Shown piece by piece: positions 13,013 to 24,725 of a stretch of 64,000 nt of DNA. The translations under genes and the position numbers were made by a program. The notes under the pieces were generated by a model. It was not told where the DNA came from. It did no database searches and saw nothing but the letters and a program-made list of their open reading frames with translations. The stretch covers positions 40,596,780-40,660,779 of the forward strand of contig JAAONU010000001.1 of NCBI GenBank assembly GCA_012932295.1, read 5' to 3'. The DNA comes from Cyclina sinensis (lineage: Eukaryota; Mollusca; Bivalvia; Venerida; Veneridae). Numbering within the stretch: the first letter of the stretch is position 1; every line of letters starts with the position of its first letter.

Positions 13013-14330
13013 AACACATTCATATCTTCTGCATTTCTGTATGTCAGGGATGTCAGGATAGATTGTTTAGAAGTATTGGAACATCAATGAAGAAGATCTT
13101 TTACTATTCCTGTTTGACGAATTAAAATTATTTATTTCTGTTTGTAAATAGTTGATAGTTTAAAATTTGTAATATTTAAGCTTATAAATATAAGCATTTA
13201 AATCTCAAAAGTATATTAGTCAGTTATATGTAATACCTAGCTTCTGAACAGGAACGAAATCTGGAATAAGTTTAGCAAAGACAGCTAGTTAACTATTCCT
13301 TCCCGTTTCTGATCAATTGCATATAGGTACTGAATTATTTTGCGTTGCTGTCTGTCTTAAATTTCTTACTTGAGCTTCAGTAGATAAAAAAAAGAGATTT
13401 GATTTCAGATTAAATATATTAAATAAAGTTATTAGTGAGTATTCATACTAGCCTAAGTATTTATAGAAATACAAACATATAATAGAAGTAATCTTTTACA
13501 AATATAAATTTTCTTTTGAGTTGCTAAGGCCATGATTGTGCGTGCCAAACTAAACAACTGTAAAGTTGAACTATGGCCCTCCATCAGATTAGATTACAAG
13601 AAACTGTTGCTAATATACCTGTTACACGTGTTCAGAAAGAAATTCAACAGCCAAACAAAATTATGTTGAAACTGATTTAATGTGAAGCGTGAACGCAGAA
13701 TGTAAAAGATATTTTTTAAAAGCCTGGGAGATATCAAAAACAAAATTAAATGTTCTTCTTCTGAACTATGTGCCAATTCTGGCCTTCCAAAAACTTAAAT
13801 TTCATAAGCATATCCACAATTTGTAGAGAGTAAGAAGCATTATATGACAAATACGTACTTACAACACGAGGTACATATAATTTATACGTATTTTTCTATG
13901 ACTTAATGACTTCCTTGAGACATATGGTTATAGAACTGAAAACTGCTGATTCTTAAAATTCTAAAGCTACGATACATAAGTCAAAGTTTCACCAAATATT
14001 GTTTGGCAATTTTTCAGACGATGTGACTCTTTAATTATGAGAAGCAAAGATTTCGACAGTGAATGCCAACAACAGCTTATACGAGAGTTCCGTACAGTTG
14101 TAGAATGCTCTTTTCAACTAAATGATTGGTCACGTTTCTCTATAAATGAACATTCTGGATTGCTGGAAATCTGCTTCCGGGCCGAATATATATCTAATCC
14201 TTGCAAAAAATCTAAAACATGAAGAAAGACGAAATTTATGTATAGCCTTATTTATCTTTATATTTAGATAGGTGTTGCTGTAAGAAATTGAAATATTCAT
14301 TACATAAAACGTCTTGTCACTTGCTTTCAG

Positions 14331-14947
14331 CTGCTAAAACTTAAAAAATGCCAAACGTAAATTATCGTGGATAACATAGATTTATATGCGTATTATAGTT
14401 TTTTTTCTACTTGTTTCTAGTTCTTATATCTTAAATGTATTTTTAATATATCCTTACTGTGCAATCTTGTACGGTCCCTAAACAAATTAGTTTCAAAATA
14501 TTATTGCTACAAGTCTTAAAAGAGAAAAAAACTTTCATTCAGACAGATAAATGCAAAATATGTCTGATTATCTTTACGTAATGAAACATGATATCAGCTT
14601 CAACAGAAATGTAACATCATAACGTATATTGCACAAAAACTACATAGTAAAGTAATAATAATTATTAACAGCATGTCTCGAAACTAGAGCGCACGTATCG
14701 TATTTATATGTAATTTTCAAAGGGCTGAATATCATTCAGACAGAGTCTTGTTTTTCGTTTGTTGTTGTTTTTTTTGTCTGACAAATTTCTTTGAAAAGGA
14801 ATGTAAATGTGAAAATTCAGGTAATATACATGTACTGTTTAATAGTTAATTCATTGCTTTTTTAAATAATTAAGGTGTAGATCCACATATTTTTGTGATA
14901 CAAATATGTTTTGTAATACATGCATATTTTTGTATACATACAAAAAA

Positions 14948-15020
<73 letters not shown>

Positions 15021-15918
15021 TCTTTTGTTGGACTAGATCATTAATGTAATGAAGTGACAAACCACAACAAATGAAAGAACGTCAGATTTAGTAATAATAC
15101 GTTTTGTTTAGTGACATACGAACTACGTAAGCAGTTGAAAGATGTTTAAACTATGAAACTATCATTTATTTATACAAAGGGCATATTTTAAAACTAACAT
15201 TAAGAGTTTTTTAAACAAGGGAACATTCCTGGGCTGAACAGAGGTGTCCTTCGGCAGAGAAAAACGAGATTATTTGTAAAAATAGAGTACAGAATGGCCC
15301 ACTGTCTCTCGGTGCAAATGACCTGTCTTCTGTGTTTCCTGTTTTCACAATGGTATGGTGCTCCACTTCTATACGATTCCTTGATAGGATTTTGTCGGAA
15401 GAAGGAAAGCGAATAATATTATCACACTTTCGCACTCAAACCAGTAAACAAGGCACCCACAGATCACAGGCATTGGTAACTTTTTTCACAGAAATTTAAA
15501 AATGACCTGTTAAGCAGACACGTTCTATACACATGCTACGAAATTAATATTCTATCTGAAAGAAGCGAACAGTTTATGATATCTTTTAAATTGCATGGAA
15601 TATATAAAGTATATAAATGCCACTCTTCTCTCAAACTAATTAAGAATGAAGCGTGAGAGAAGAGTTGTAACACATAAACCAGACTCTAAATCTCTTTTTT
15701 TCTCTTTTTTTAGGGTGGGGGCAAATAATGTCACAGACGTCTTGAAAGCAGGCTATCAAAGAGTAAACTGTCTCTGGAGGAAATAATGAATTAAACCGAA
15801 GACTAACGCACCTGTCTTTTTTTAAAAAAACGAATTATTATAAGTTAATGATTTTTATGAAAGCCAAATATCAGTTTAGATTGGTTCTGTAGAATCTTTA
15901 GGTCATTTGTTCTAAGGA
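14331..15918. other. No gene identified
   Basis: Holds the TA microsatellite and, on the minus strand, a 74-codon frame (15211-15435) without an ATG. Otherwise nothing assignable up to the LINE insertion site. Confidence 0.5.
14948..15017. repeat. (TA)n microsatellite, about 70 bp
   Basis: Uninterrupted TA run, self-complementary. It produces a meaningless Tyr-Ile frame on the minus strand. Confidence 0.95.
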
Positions 15919-15932
15919 AAACTAAGGAAAAC

Positions 15933-16896
15933 ACTTTACTTCAATTCTTTTCTTCCCAGAGTTATCAGAGAGTGGAACAGTCTTCCTACAGATATCCGTA
16001 ATCTTCCAACCCTAGCATCGTTCAAAAGATATCTCAACAGAGATAAAAAACAAACACCAAGTTACTACTATCATGGTGAAAGAAAACTTCAAATCCTTCA
16101 CACGAGGCTCCGTAATAAATGCAGCTCACTTAACTATCATCTATTCATTAGAAATGTGTCTCAAACCCCTCTTTGCGACTGTGGAAAAATTGAAAATAAT
16201 TTCCACTACTTTTTTGAATGCCGTCGTTATGATATACCCCGTCGCACATTACTACATGACCTTCGAGACCTGGAAATTGACCTTAATGTTCTACTTTTTG
16301 GGAACCCCTCACTACCCGATCATACAAATACGAAAATGTTTTCTTGTGTACACACGTTTATCCACCATACTAAACGTTTCACTTAAAGATAATAAATGTA
16401 CTAAAAATAACTTGCTACACTTTAAATAGTTGTTTTATTGTAAAATGTCATTCTTTTTTGTCCACAGGTCCTCTCTCTCTCTCTCTTTCTCTCTCTCACT
16501 CCCTCTCTCTTTCTCTCTCCCTCTCACACACATACATACACACTCTCTCTCTTTCTCTCTCTTATTGTATACTTACAATATCAACACTTACTACATCAAC
16601 TCATCACTTGACTTCTTATAATCATCCGTTAATTTCCATCTAACTTTTTCTTAATATTCGTTTTTTTTTCTTTTCTCTCAGATATATTAGTAAGCACGGA
16701 TCTTTCGTCAAAATGTAATTAAGGAGAAGAATTTTATAAGACAATTTCTTTCGTTCTTATCCTTTTCATTATGAATATTTGTTTGCTGTCTTGTGTATAT
16801 ATTGTAAAATATAAATTGTAAATTGTATAATTGTAAATTGTAAAATTGTAATTGTAAATTGTAAAAAATATTCTGAGAATAAAATATGTTTAAACT
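15933..16896 (+). mobile_element. 5'-truncated LINE insertion with 14-bp target-site duplication
   Basis: The insertion is framed by an exact 14-bp direct repeat, aaactaaggaaaac, at 15919-15932 and 16897-16910, the mark of target-primed insertion. Inside, one frame runs from about 15935 to a stop at 16384-16386 and encodes a LINE ORF2 C-terminus: I-R-E-W-N-S-L-P, then R-L-R-N-K-C-S, then the C-D-C-G...H-Y-F-F-E-C zinc-knuckle-like motif. A 3' UTR follows, with a CT/CA microsatellite (about 16470-16558), a run of TTGTAAA-type units (about 16800-16866) and AATAAA at 16878. Only the last ~150 codons remain. It is a different lineage from the LINE at 49.8 kb, judging by the C-terminal sequence. 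Confidence 0.88.
15935..16386 (+). pseudogene. C-terminal fragment of LINE ORF2
   Basis: About 150 codons read without interruption in one frame, with no initiator of its own because the element is 5'-truncated. The sequence resembles the region behind reverse transcriptase in CR1/jockey-type LINEs: a conserved I-R-E-W-N-S-L-P block, a basic R-L-R-N-K segment and paired cysteines (C-D-C-G, then H-Y-F-F-E-C) thought to bind zinc or nucleic acid. No catalytic reverse-transcriptase motif is present. The clean frame suggests a fairly recent insertion. Confidence 0.8.
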
Positions 16897-18660
16897 AAAC
16901 TAAGGAAAACTGAAATGAATTGCTTAAACGTTGCAAGACGAAGATTAGGAATAGAGCAAATCTTTAAATGGAAAGTGTAGAATATTTCTCACCCTCCACA
17001 AATATGTTCCTGACTCTTAACTGCTGTTAAAAAGTAGCTAGAAAATAAAACATCATGAAGATATATCTACACTCTAAGCATGGGCTACAGAAGTAATATA
17101 TTTTCATTTTAACCTTTCCACGGCTCATATAACCAATTTAAAAGAATACATAGAAAAACAAGCGATAAGATATGGGAAAGTTCCTGCAAATTACTATAGG
17201 CTTTTAAATGGCTTACACTTTAAGAACTAACAATTTAATTTATTTGATTGAGAAATTATCAACCTCATTGGTTACTTTATTTACATCTAAGGTTTAATTA
17301 TCTGCAAGGATAGTGTCTTGAACGTTTATTCAAAATGGCAAAGAATCGTGTGTAAATTTTTTTCATCTAAGATTTAAAGCAAACCAAATCTAGTAGGGGC
17401 ATAAAAAGGGATGCAAGGCATATAACAAGTTATAAGCAGAAAAAAGACAAAAGAATCAACTCAAGCTGTATATGTAACAGTACATCAGATCGAAACTATT
17501 CAAGAGATAAGTTATACAGGAAATGTCTTTTTAGTTTTAATCATTTGTCACAAAACATATCAAATTTATTACATTAAAACATATTATATTCAAATCATTT
17601 AAAGTACATAAAATGTTTTCAATAATTAACTTTCATTAAGATGATTATTTTTTACGTTTGTGTAGACAATAAATGCCCAATCAACTACAAAGAAATACTA
17701 CATACAATCATTTCATTAATACATGTTTTATGTCGACAGCCTAATAAGACATGTAAAGGTCAAAATTCAATTCCGTTAATTCATGCTTTGCTAAAAAAAA
17801 TTCTATGTGAAATGTAGAATGTATATATCACTTTAAATATGGATGTTAGTTGTATTTTATTTTCTTTCTTTGTATCTACTGGCGTTTTAGACCAGTTAAA
17901 CTTGTTAACCATCTGCGTAAATTCGTAATGTAAATGTTCAAGCTTATCTAGTTGTATGACAACAACAGACGTGAATGTATACCTGGCATTAAAACACATT
18001 CTGAAACTAATTGGCTTGCTTAAAAAACTTCTATCTGAATTCTTTGTCAAATAATATAACAAAACAATAATGATCTTACCGTTCTTTATGAATCAGTGTT
18101 TGCTTGCTGCTACAGACAAATGTGCGTCTCATTTCTGTTGTTCAGAACTGCAGCATGCTTCTTTTAACCGCATGATGAGTCATTCACATTCTCAAGCAAA
18201 ATCTCTTACATCTTTTAAAATCTGAACAGCATTATGTAAATTATGACAACGGAATTAAGTGTGAGGATTATTCTTACAAGAAGTAAACCAGAAACATCTA
18301 TTACAAATGCTTACTTGCTTTTAGGTGTGTAAATAAAAATAAGCGAGAACAACAAAAAACAATGAAATTTTAAACAGTTAGAAAATAGCTCTTCTGAAAT
18401 TGTCTTAGTGTTGAAATCGTATCCCTTAAGTAAGTTTTTTCTTTCTTAATTTCAAGTGGCGCATTAATACATATTAAGACAAAAAAATATTGAAACCGAA
18501 CAGAAAAGACCGGGATACATATCAGATGAAGTACTTCTGCTTTTTTATACCATATCAATCATGAATCAATGAAATAATCAATTATTAAGATTACTTCAAA
18601 TATTCAGACAGAAAATAAACTGCAGCTGAAAAGAATAGAAAGATCAAAAATCAATCAATC

Positions 18661-18777
18661 GAACAATCAATCAACCATCCACCCACCGACCCAGCCATCG
18701 AACAATCAATCAACCATCCACCCACCGACCCAGCCATCGAACAATCAATCAACCATCCACCCACCGACCCAGCCATC
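18661..18777 (+). repeat. 39-bp minisatellite, three copies
   Basis: Units beginning GAACAATCAATCAACCATCC start at 18661, 18700 and 18739 and are virtually identical, so this array is young. It is C-rich on the plus strand, built of ATCA, ATCC and ACCC words. Confidence 0.93.
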
Positions 18778-19880
18778 CTACCATCTACGTATGAATGAAT
18801 TTATTTATTTATGTTACTTTTTATTCATAAAAAAAGCTATAGCAATACCTCACCAGAATATTACATGTTCGTTTAACACATTAAAACATCATTAAGGTTC
18901 TTCAATCTTATTACACAGACGTCAAAAAAACTTCTTCTGGTGCTTACGGAGCGGATAAGAATGTTTCTGTAATGGTTGAGTACTTTATATTTTTATAGGT
19001 TTTATAAAAAAAAATAAGAATATCAAAGTAAAAAAATGAAAATCATACATAAAATAATTGTTATAACTGTAAATAATGTCAAAAAGTTTAGCCATCAGTA
19101 TGCCCGTTGTCGTTTCAGTATAATACAGTCTTAAATGTAGTTAAAAATAAATCGTTCTAAGAATTCGTGATTTTGAAACGATTGTCGAAAAATGCTATTT
19201 GTCCAACTGAGAGAACATAAATCTGCCAATAAAAAAAGTATACTTAACGATTTCACAAAGCTGACGAGATCAGTTCTAAAAATTATAAACTGATAGCATG
19301 TTGCCAACATGTATGCCTTTCTTGTGTTATTACAGCTATTTTTTCAATGAAATGAAGACAATTTATTACAACAAAATTATACACAAGTGTTTACATATTC
19401 AAGTACTAATGTCTACGTTTGAAGGAAAGTCAAAATAATTATTACTATTATGTTATTTTTTTCTTAAAACCTAAGAGAAGGCAAGGCCAAAAAAAGGAAT
19501 CATTCAATATCAAACACAACATTTAATTTACTGATCTACTTCTGAAAAATCAATGCAATGCATTCTACAATAGTAATAAATGAGAAGCTATCATGAAAAC
19601 GAATCTTGTTTTATTATGGAAAATAAACGGTGTCGGAAAACAGAAATCTGTAACCATAACAATATTGCAACTTACAATGAAGTGTGATGATTTGTTCCAT
19701 TGTATATAGAATCAGAAGCTCATGTAGAGTAGTAATTATGACCTATACGAACTGTTGGACAGGATCTGTGACATATTGTATGTTAAAATAACAGAATTGT
19801 GTTTTCAATGGCAGATAACTGCCATGTACTGCTGAATATAAATAAGATAAATATATTGAACACACTTTTGTTAGGACTAC

Positions 19881-19907
19881 GCTCTCTCTGTCTCTCTCTC
19901 TCTCTGT
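19881..19907 (+). repeat. (CT)n microsatellite
   Basis: Short interrupted CT run. Confidence 0.85.
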
Positions 19908-20319
19908 GAACAATTTACAAAATACGGTGCTCTTAAAAAAGTCTTTAAAATGTACATCAAATAGAATTTCTCACAATCTATATGTTACCGTAAAACCGCT
20001 TTACTTTTAATGGATAATACATTTTATAAAGCAGCTATCAGAGATAATGGATAATAGGTACATTTTATCACATTGGCCAATATGTAGGAGTTTGCACAAG
20101 ATACAATTTTATCGATGAACTCTGCGTGACACGTATAAATCAAACTATCGGTAAATACCTAAGAGAATACTAAAAACACATTTCAGCAAGTGGAAAAATG
20201 CCATACCAAACAGTTCTATTTACAAATTAACCTACTTTGATTTCGAATTCATTTGTATGATATTAACACACGGTAACGAGATAGGTGCTAAGATAACGAA
20301 GTAATGGCAACTGAAATTA

Positions 20320-20352
20320 TTGTAATGTAATGTAACGTAATGTAATGTAATA
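20320..20352 (+). repeat. (TAATG)n pentanucleotide repeat
   Basis: About six TAATG units, one with a substitution (TAACG). Confidence 0.85.
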
Positions 20353-22344
20353 TAAAGTTGTAATCATATTTTATTATGGAGCATTGATTGTGTCAGATAC
20401 TATCATGCAAAAATCGTATGAAGTGGTAATAAAAAATGTAGTGTGTTGTTTTCCTAAATTTATTGAATGTCTGGGGGAAATTTTCGCTAAACATGAGAAA
20501 GTGTAAGATACGTAATTTCTAGAGTGCCTGTTAGATGAAATGGAAAATTGTATACAGGTACAAGACCTTAAATCATATGCTATATATGAAATAATTTCAG
20601 ATTACATATATATATATAAACATCTTATCAAAAGTAATACGCTGTTTTAGGTAAATTATCTAAGGTTTTACTTACATTTTATAGAGTCTGAGAAAGAAAC
20701 TATTTGTTTGAAATTACGCAATAGGTATAAACAAAGAATATTGGTGTAACAGTATTGTATGCTGATCTGGAAAATACCTGCTCGAATCAAAGAGATGATA
20801 CAAGGTTACGTGGAAGATGGAAAAGATTCCAATATATCAGACTACGACTTACATAGTTAAGAATAAGCCATTCAGTTAGGCTAATCCACATGTTCGAGGA
20901 GGTGAAAGGTACAAACGTATATGGGATGCATATGCTTTTGATACAAACTGTCAAAATCTTTAGGTTGTGATCTGGTATCATAGCATATCCTACGTACCTA
21001 TGTTTTGATAAAATAGTTTTTACAATTTCTGACCATAGCTTACGTCCAAACTGCAAAGAAATCTAAGTTAGTCATCAAGTTACAGTTGTAAGCAGTAAGC
21101 CATTAAAATTAAAAATAGTCAAGTGGAACCTATACCATATAAGTTTATTTGAGTATTTTGGCCGTTTGAAGAATATATAAAAGAGGCTTTTTGCAATGAA
21201 TTAACGAGCTATGGGTCAAAAATTGTCAGGTCAAGTCTTTTGACGATGCACATTTATAGTAATGTTTCTGACATGTAAGCATGCCGGACTGTATCAGCAA
21301 TAATAAACGAAAAGATATAAAAGCCACACTTGAGAAGAAAAAAATTTGATAAATGGTTATGTCAAAGAGTTAATTATTATTTCAGGGAAACATTGACTAT
21401 CTGAATGTGAATTAACACATTTTACTGATAATTCTAAAAGTTATCATGAACCTAACAATCAAACACTCTATTTTTACATTTACCATTGGTTTATTTTATG
21501 ACGTTTCTTAAGCATTCAAGACAGAAGTACGGTATGATACGTTTCTGTAACTTGATTTAACAGATATACATCGTCTGCAAACTTTAATGTAGTCAGTCTT
21601 ATCAGTGCATGAACACTATTTACATCATCTAGCACAACATTCATTCCTTCCTAATCACCTGTTAACACTGCAATTGTCAAAACATAATACTTCCTTATCA
21701 AGAAATTTATTAAAATTCCATCTATTTTGTGTAAATATATTTAATTATTCACTCTGGGAAATACAGATGCTGCAAATGTTGAGAAAATCCCCCGGAGCAT
21801 TTTATGATATCTTTTGTTTATTTTCAAAATTCTGTTATCAATATATAACACTTTGCACAGGTTCTGGTTTTTAACAAAGCAAAAAAAAAAAGAGTGCATC
21901 AGAGTGATTATAAAAGCAACCATTAAATACCGAAGCTTATTTGAGCAACATGAGTCTCTCTGAAATATACAACTGAATTTAATCCTTACTGTTATAAACT
22001 GATTGTTTTCTGTAATGTTTAATAGCAATCTGTGTTCTTCATTAGATGTAAGATTACAAACGAAACTTTCTGCACAATATGATTATATGGTTATTGCTAC
22101 ACGGGGTGCCGTTTCGAAAGAAAACCTAACCAACTCAAGTGTTCCAGTATTTTCGGTGTAACTGTATATTATTCATTTTTCCATCTTTATAGACTGATCA
22201 AATCGGGGGCCAAACATGACACTAAAACTAAAATAAATATGGTCAATTATTTCGTTGATTATAAATCTTGAAAGTGTGCAAAAAATATAATACTCCCGAA
22301 GAGTTCATTCTAATAAAACGGCAGCGGACATCTTGGCCATCAGA

Positions 22345-23793
22345 ATGAATGGTGCCAAAGTAAAAGAACTCTTATCATACGAGTAAGTTAACAATGATTT
22401 TCGGTAAAAATGTTTTGTAATAACTATTGAACAAACAAGTGCAACATACTTAGTTCATATGTTCGAGTCTCGGCAACGCCTAATAGCATTTTTTAAATGA
22501 CATGTTTTACCGAGTGTATAACTAAAGAAGTAATCATATATTGAGAACTGTGGTGTTTTTTTTTTTCAAGTATATTGAGTAATAAGATCAAAGCTATCAT
22601 TTTTAAAGTTAACTTAACTAGTAAATTAAGGGCCTACAAGCAAAGGGATAAATTCATTCCGGAAATAAAACTAGAGTAACTGAGAAAACAGAGGTAATAT
22701 GTTTCTTCCACCGGTTATAAAAAGCATATTTAGGCAAAGGATTGAAAAAGCGATCCAGATCAAGATTTTTTTGTTTATCGGCCTGAATCTAAGAGTGTTT
22801 CAAATCAGTCTCTGAAACATAGGAAATCCTCAATTTGTATGGTGACTTTATTTGCATAAATCACGGTTTGTAGCTTAGATGCAAGGTGATCAGATCGATA
22901 TGCCATGTCTTTCGGGCAAATTTATGTTGTTAACAAACTTTTTTTTATCTGATCTAGGTGAAGAAATCTTTTTTCAAATATTCAGCTGAAACGAGATGTT
23001 GCGTATAAAAATCTTGTCTTGCACTTGAATTACTGTACATTATGTGTCTCAAATTATGTGCCATGTCATTGCATTTATAACAAAACCGAAAATATCATGC
23101 ATACCAGTACCTTTCGTCATACCAACAGTTTCCTAAAAGAGAAATAGCTTTCCTTTTTTTTTAAACAAAGTATTTTTCCTAACCTGTTAGAAATGTTGAA
23201 TATTCTGCTGTCAAAACGAAGTATAATTTCAAATATGATTTAGGTTTTGTTATCTTTGTTTCACTGAAAAGTACAGCGAGACACAGAATGAGATTCACGT
23301 TTTATTTTTTACCAGAACATCTGATTTGAATAAATATAAAAACGTTTCATGAATCTTACTCTTAATTACATCAGAAATAAATGATGAATGAGAGCTGTAA
23401 TAGTTTTTGTAATATCTTATCTTTGTAATGAAACAACGGCATACAGCAAAAGTAATTATTGTCAGTTGGTATTCATTACTGTTACTGGCATTCATTGCAT
23501 TGTTGTACCTTGTATGCCATGCACATGGAGAAAGTAAACAAGCATGTTGTAATAACCGCAAGTACATTGCTTGCTATGCACACGAACAAGATAAATAAGC
23601 ACGTTGTAATGGCTGTTTATACTCTGAAACAGTAAAATAAACACACCTTTTCTTTTTTTTCTCTCTTTCTGTATATTACAATGTAAAATCATTATTATAC
23701 ATTTATAATGTTTCCGCCTCTTGTTTCAGGGTAACGTCTCTTTCAGCTGTGTGTGAGCTGTTACAAAAACAGTACAGCTGTCTTTTTAAATAG
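22345..23793 (+). CDS. Candidate two-exon micro-ORF (22345-22382 joined to 23730-23793)
   Basis: Exon 1 would begin at ATG 22345, behind a relatively GC-rich leader, and end at a strong donor (GA^GTAAGT, 22382/22383). A strong acceptor, CTCTTGTTTCAG, ends at 23729. Joining at these sites keeps phase (GA+G) and gives a frame of about 34 codons, M-N-G-A-K-V-K-E-L-L and onward, to TAG at 23791-23793. Seen: consensus splice sites and phase agreement. Not seen: any domain, signal peptide or homology. It may be the start of a larger alternatively spliced gene, or chance. Confidence 0.25.
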
Positions 23794-23810
23794 TCTGTCG
23801 TTTTATGTTA

Positions 23811-24400
23811 TTACAGTTTCTCTTTAAATGTAATTGCAGCTGACTGCAAGAATGCCTTTTTCTCGAATTGCTTGGCAAGTGTCTTCAATAGATCAGACAA
23901 CTCATCAAAGTTTGATGGCGCAAGATCCTTTTAGGATTCAGAGAAAAGAAATGTTGCTTTGTATACAGTAAGGGCGTTCGTCATATTCATGATATTAATA
24001 TGAGAGTTTTTGTCTTTGGGCATAGGTTTAAGCACATATTCAGGTGCTAGGTCAAATGATTGGAACATAATTATCTGTGCGACACAACTTTGCTGTCGCA
24101 TGACTATAGTACGTTCGCTTCTCAAATATTTTATCACTGCCGTTTTAGACAAGGTGTTTTCAAATTTCAGTAGGTGTGATTGTTTCTGGCAAAAGTCTTA
24201 GGCAATTATTTTTATATAAAAATACTGAAAACTGCTACACAAAATCATCTGAGTTCTGAAATTTGAAACTGTGGACAAAACCTGAGCATTTTTGAAAACA
24301 AAAACGAGGATTTATTTTACCCAAGTTTTTTTTAAAAAACAAAAAGAATAAACCTACCTGCGATAGTTTCGTCGGATAGAGCAATAATTTGATCTTGGTT
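23811..24400 (-). pseudogene. Unidentified decayed coding sequence, 3' part
   Basis: On the minus strand a 43-bp exon-like block (24358-24400) has the acceptor TTTTTATATTACAG and donor GCAG^GTAGGT. It joins in phase, through a weaker acceptor, to a frame from 24196 down to 23811. That frame runs about 128 codons with a single in-frame TAA (23931-23933) and ends in TAA at 23811-23813. Composition is protein-like, with charged residues well spread (for example D-L-A-P-E-Y-V-L-K-P near the middle and D-E-L-S-D-L-L-K-T after the stop). I do not recognise a family. The internal stop indicates a pseudogene or an old element remnant. The plus-strand frame opposite (24010-24201) is judged a shadow, though not with certainty. 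Confidence 0.4.
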
Positions 24401-24538
24401 CTGTAATATAAAAATATCGTAAAACATAAACAGTTTGGGAACAATAATACACTACTTCTTTGCTTATTCTTGTACATTTCAAAGAAAAAAAACTTTAAAA
24501 TAGACGAATTCATATAAGTAAACTGCGTAAAAGCTCAC

Positions 24539-24725
24539 CACACTTTATCTCTTGTTAAATCATTTTTCTGCACCATTTACAAGTTTTCATATTGGTGAAC
24601 GGATATATCTAGACCTTTCATTTTCTTCCCGATGTATTCACTATGCAGACTGACGTTTATAGCAGACGGCATATTTAACTCTAATGCACAAAAGTGATTG
24701 ATATAAATGACCGAGTTGCATCATT
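24539..24725 (-). pseudogene. Unidentified decayed coding sequence, 5' part
   Basis: Minus-strand frame of about 48 codons, opened by a stop near 24725 and closed by a TAA near 24584, then continuing in the same frame for about a dozen codons to a possible donor near 24539-24545. Typical residues are I-N-V-S-L-H-S-E-Y-I-G-K-K-M-K-G-L-D-I-S. With a donor after the lysine codon the phase matches the exon at 24358-24400, so both pieces may come from one gene. No family recognised; the stop argues for decay. Confidence 0.33.

Larger units (their letters stand above)
9170..14330. repeat. Segmental duplication, copy 2, with expanded minisatellites
   Basis: Diverged second copy of the 3870-8990 block. 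It differs by carrying tandem expansions of sequences that are single in copy 1 (71-bp units near 10545, ~24-bp units near 11593, 47-bp units near 12618) and by lacking the 1.1-kb repeat array of copy 1. A 61-codon plus-strand frame (14037-14222) looks mildly coding-like, but the matching part of copy 1 (from about 8718) is broken, so it is not called as a gene. Confidence 0.75.
16911..22300. other. No gene identified; scattered exon-like blocks on the minus strand
   Basis: Mostly AT-rich unassigned sequence. One minus-strand block, 20998-21050 (53 bp), has a good acceptor (TTAGATTTCTTTGCAG), a good donor (CATAG^GTACGT) and an open frame (F-G-R-K-L-W-S-E-I-V). Another at 18080-18109 ends at GAACG^GTAAGAT. 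No neighbouring exons could be linked, so they are noted, not called. Confidence 0.4.

Noticed and set aside
14037..14222. 61-codon plus-strand frame with ATG
   Set aside because: The corresponding part of the other duplication copy (about 8718-8880) has stops and indels, so there is no sign of coding constraint.
15211..15435. 74-codon minus-strand frame
   Set aside because: Begins with GTG after an upstream stop, has no splice acceptor at a useful place and no recognisable domain.
16430..16643. Two plus-strand frames of 61-63 codons rich in Ser and Leu
   Set aside because: They arise from the CT/CA microsatellite in the 3' UTR of the truncated LINE.
22455..22485. GTTCGAGTCTC, similar to a tRNA B-box
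   Set aside because: No A-box or cloverleaf can be formed around it.
24010..24201. 63-codon plus-strand frame opposite the decayed minus-strand sequence
   Set aside because: Shorter than the minus-strand frame, not extendable on either side, and less protein-like; kept as an alternative only.
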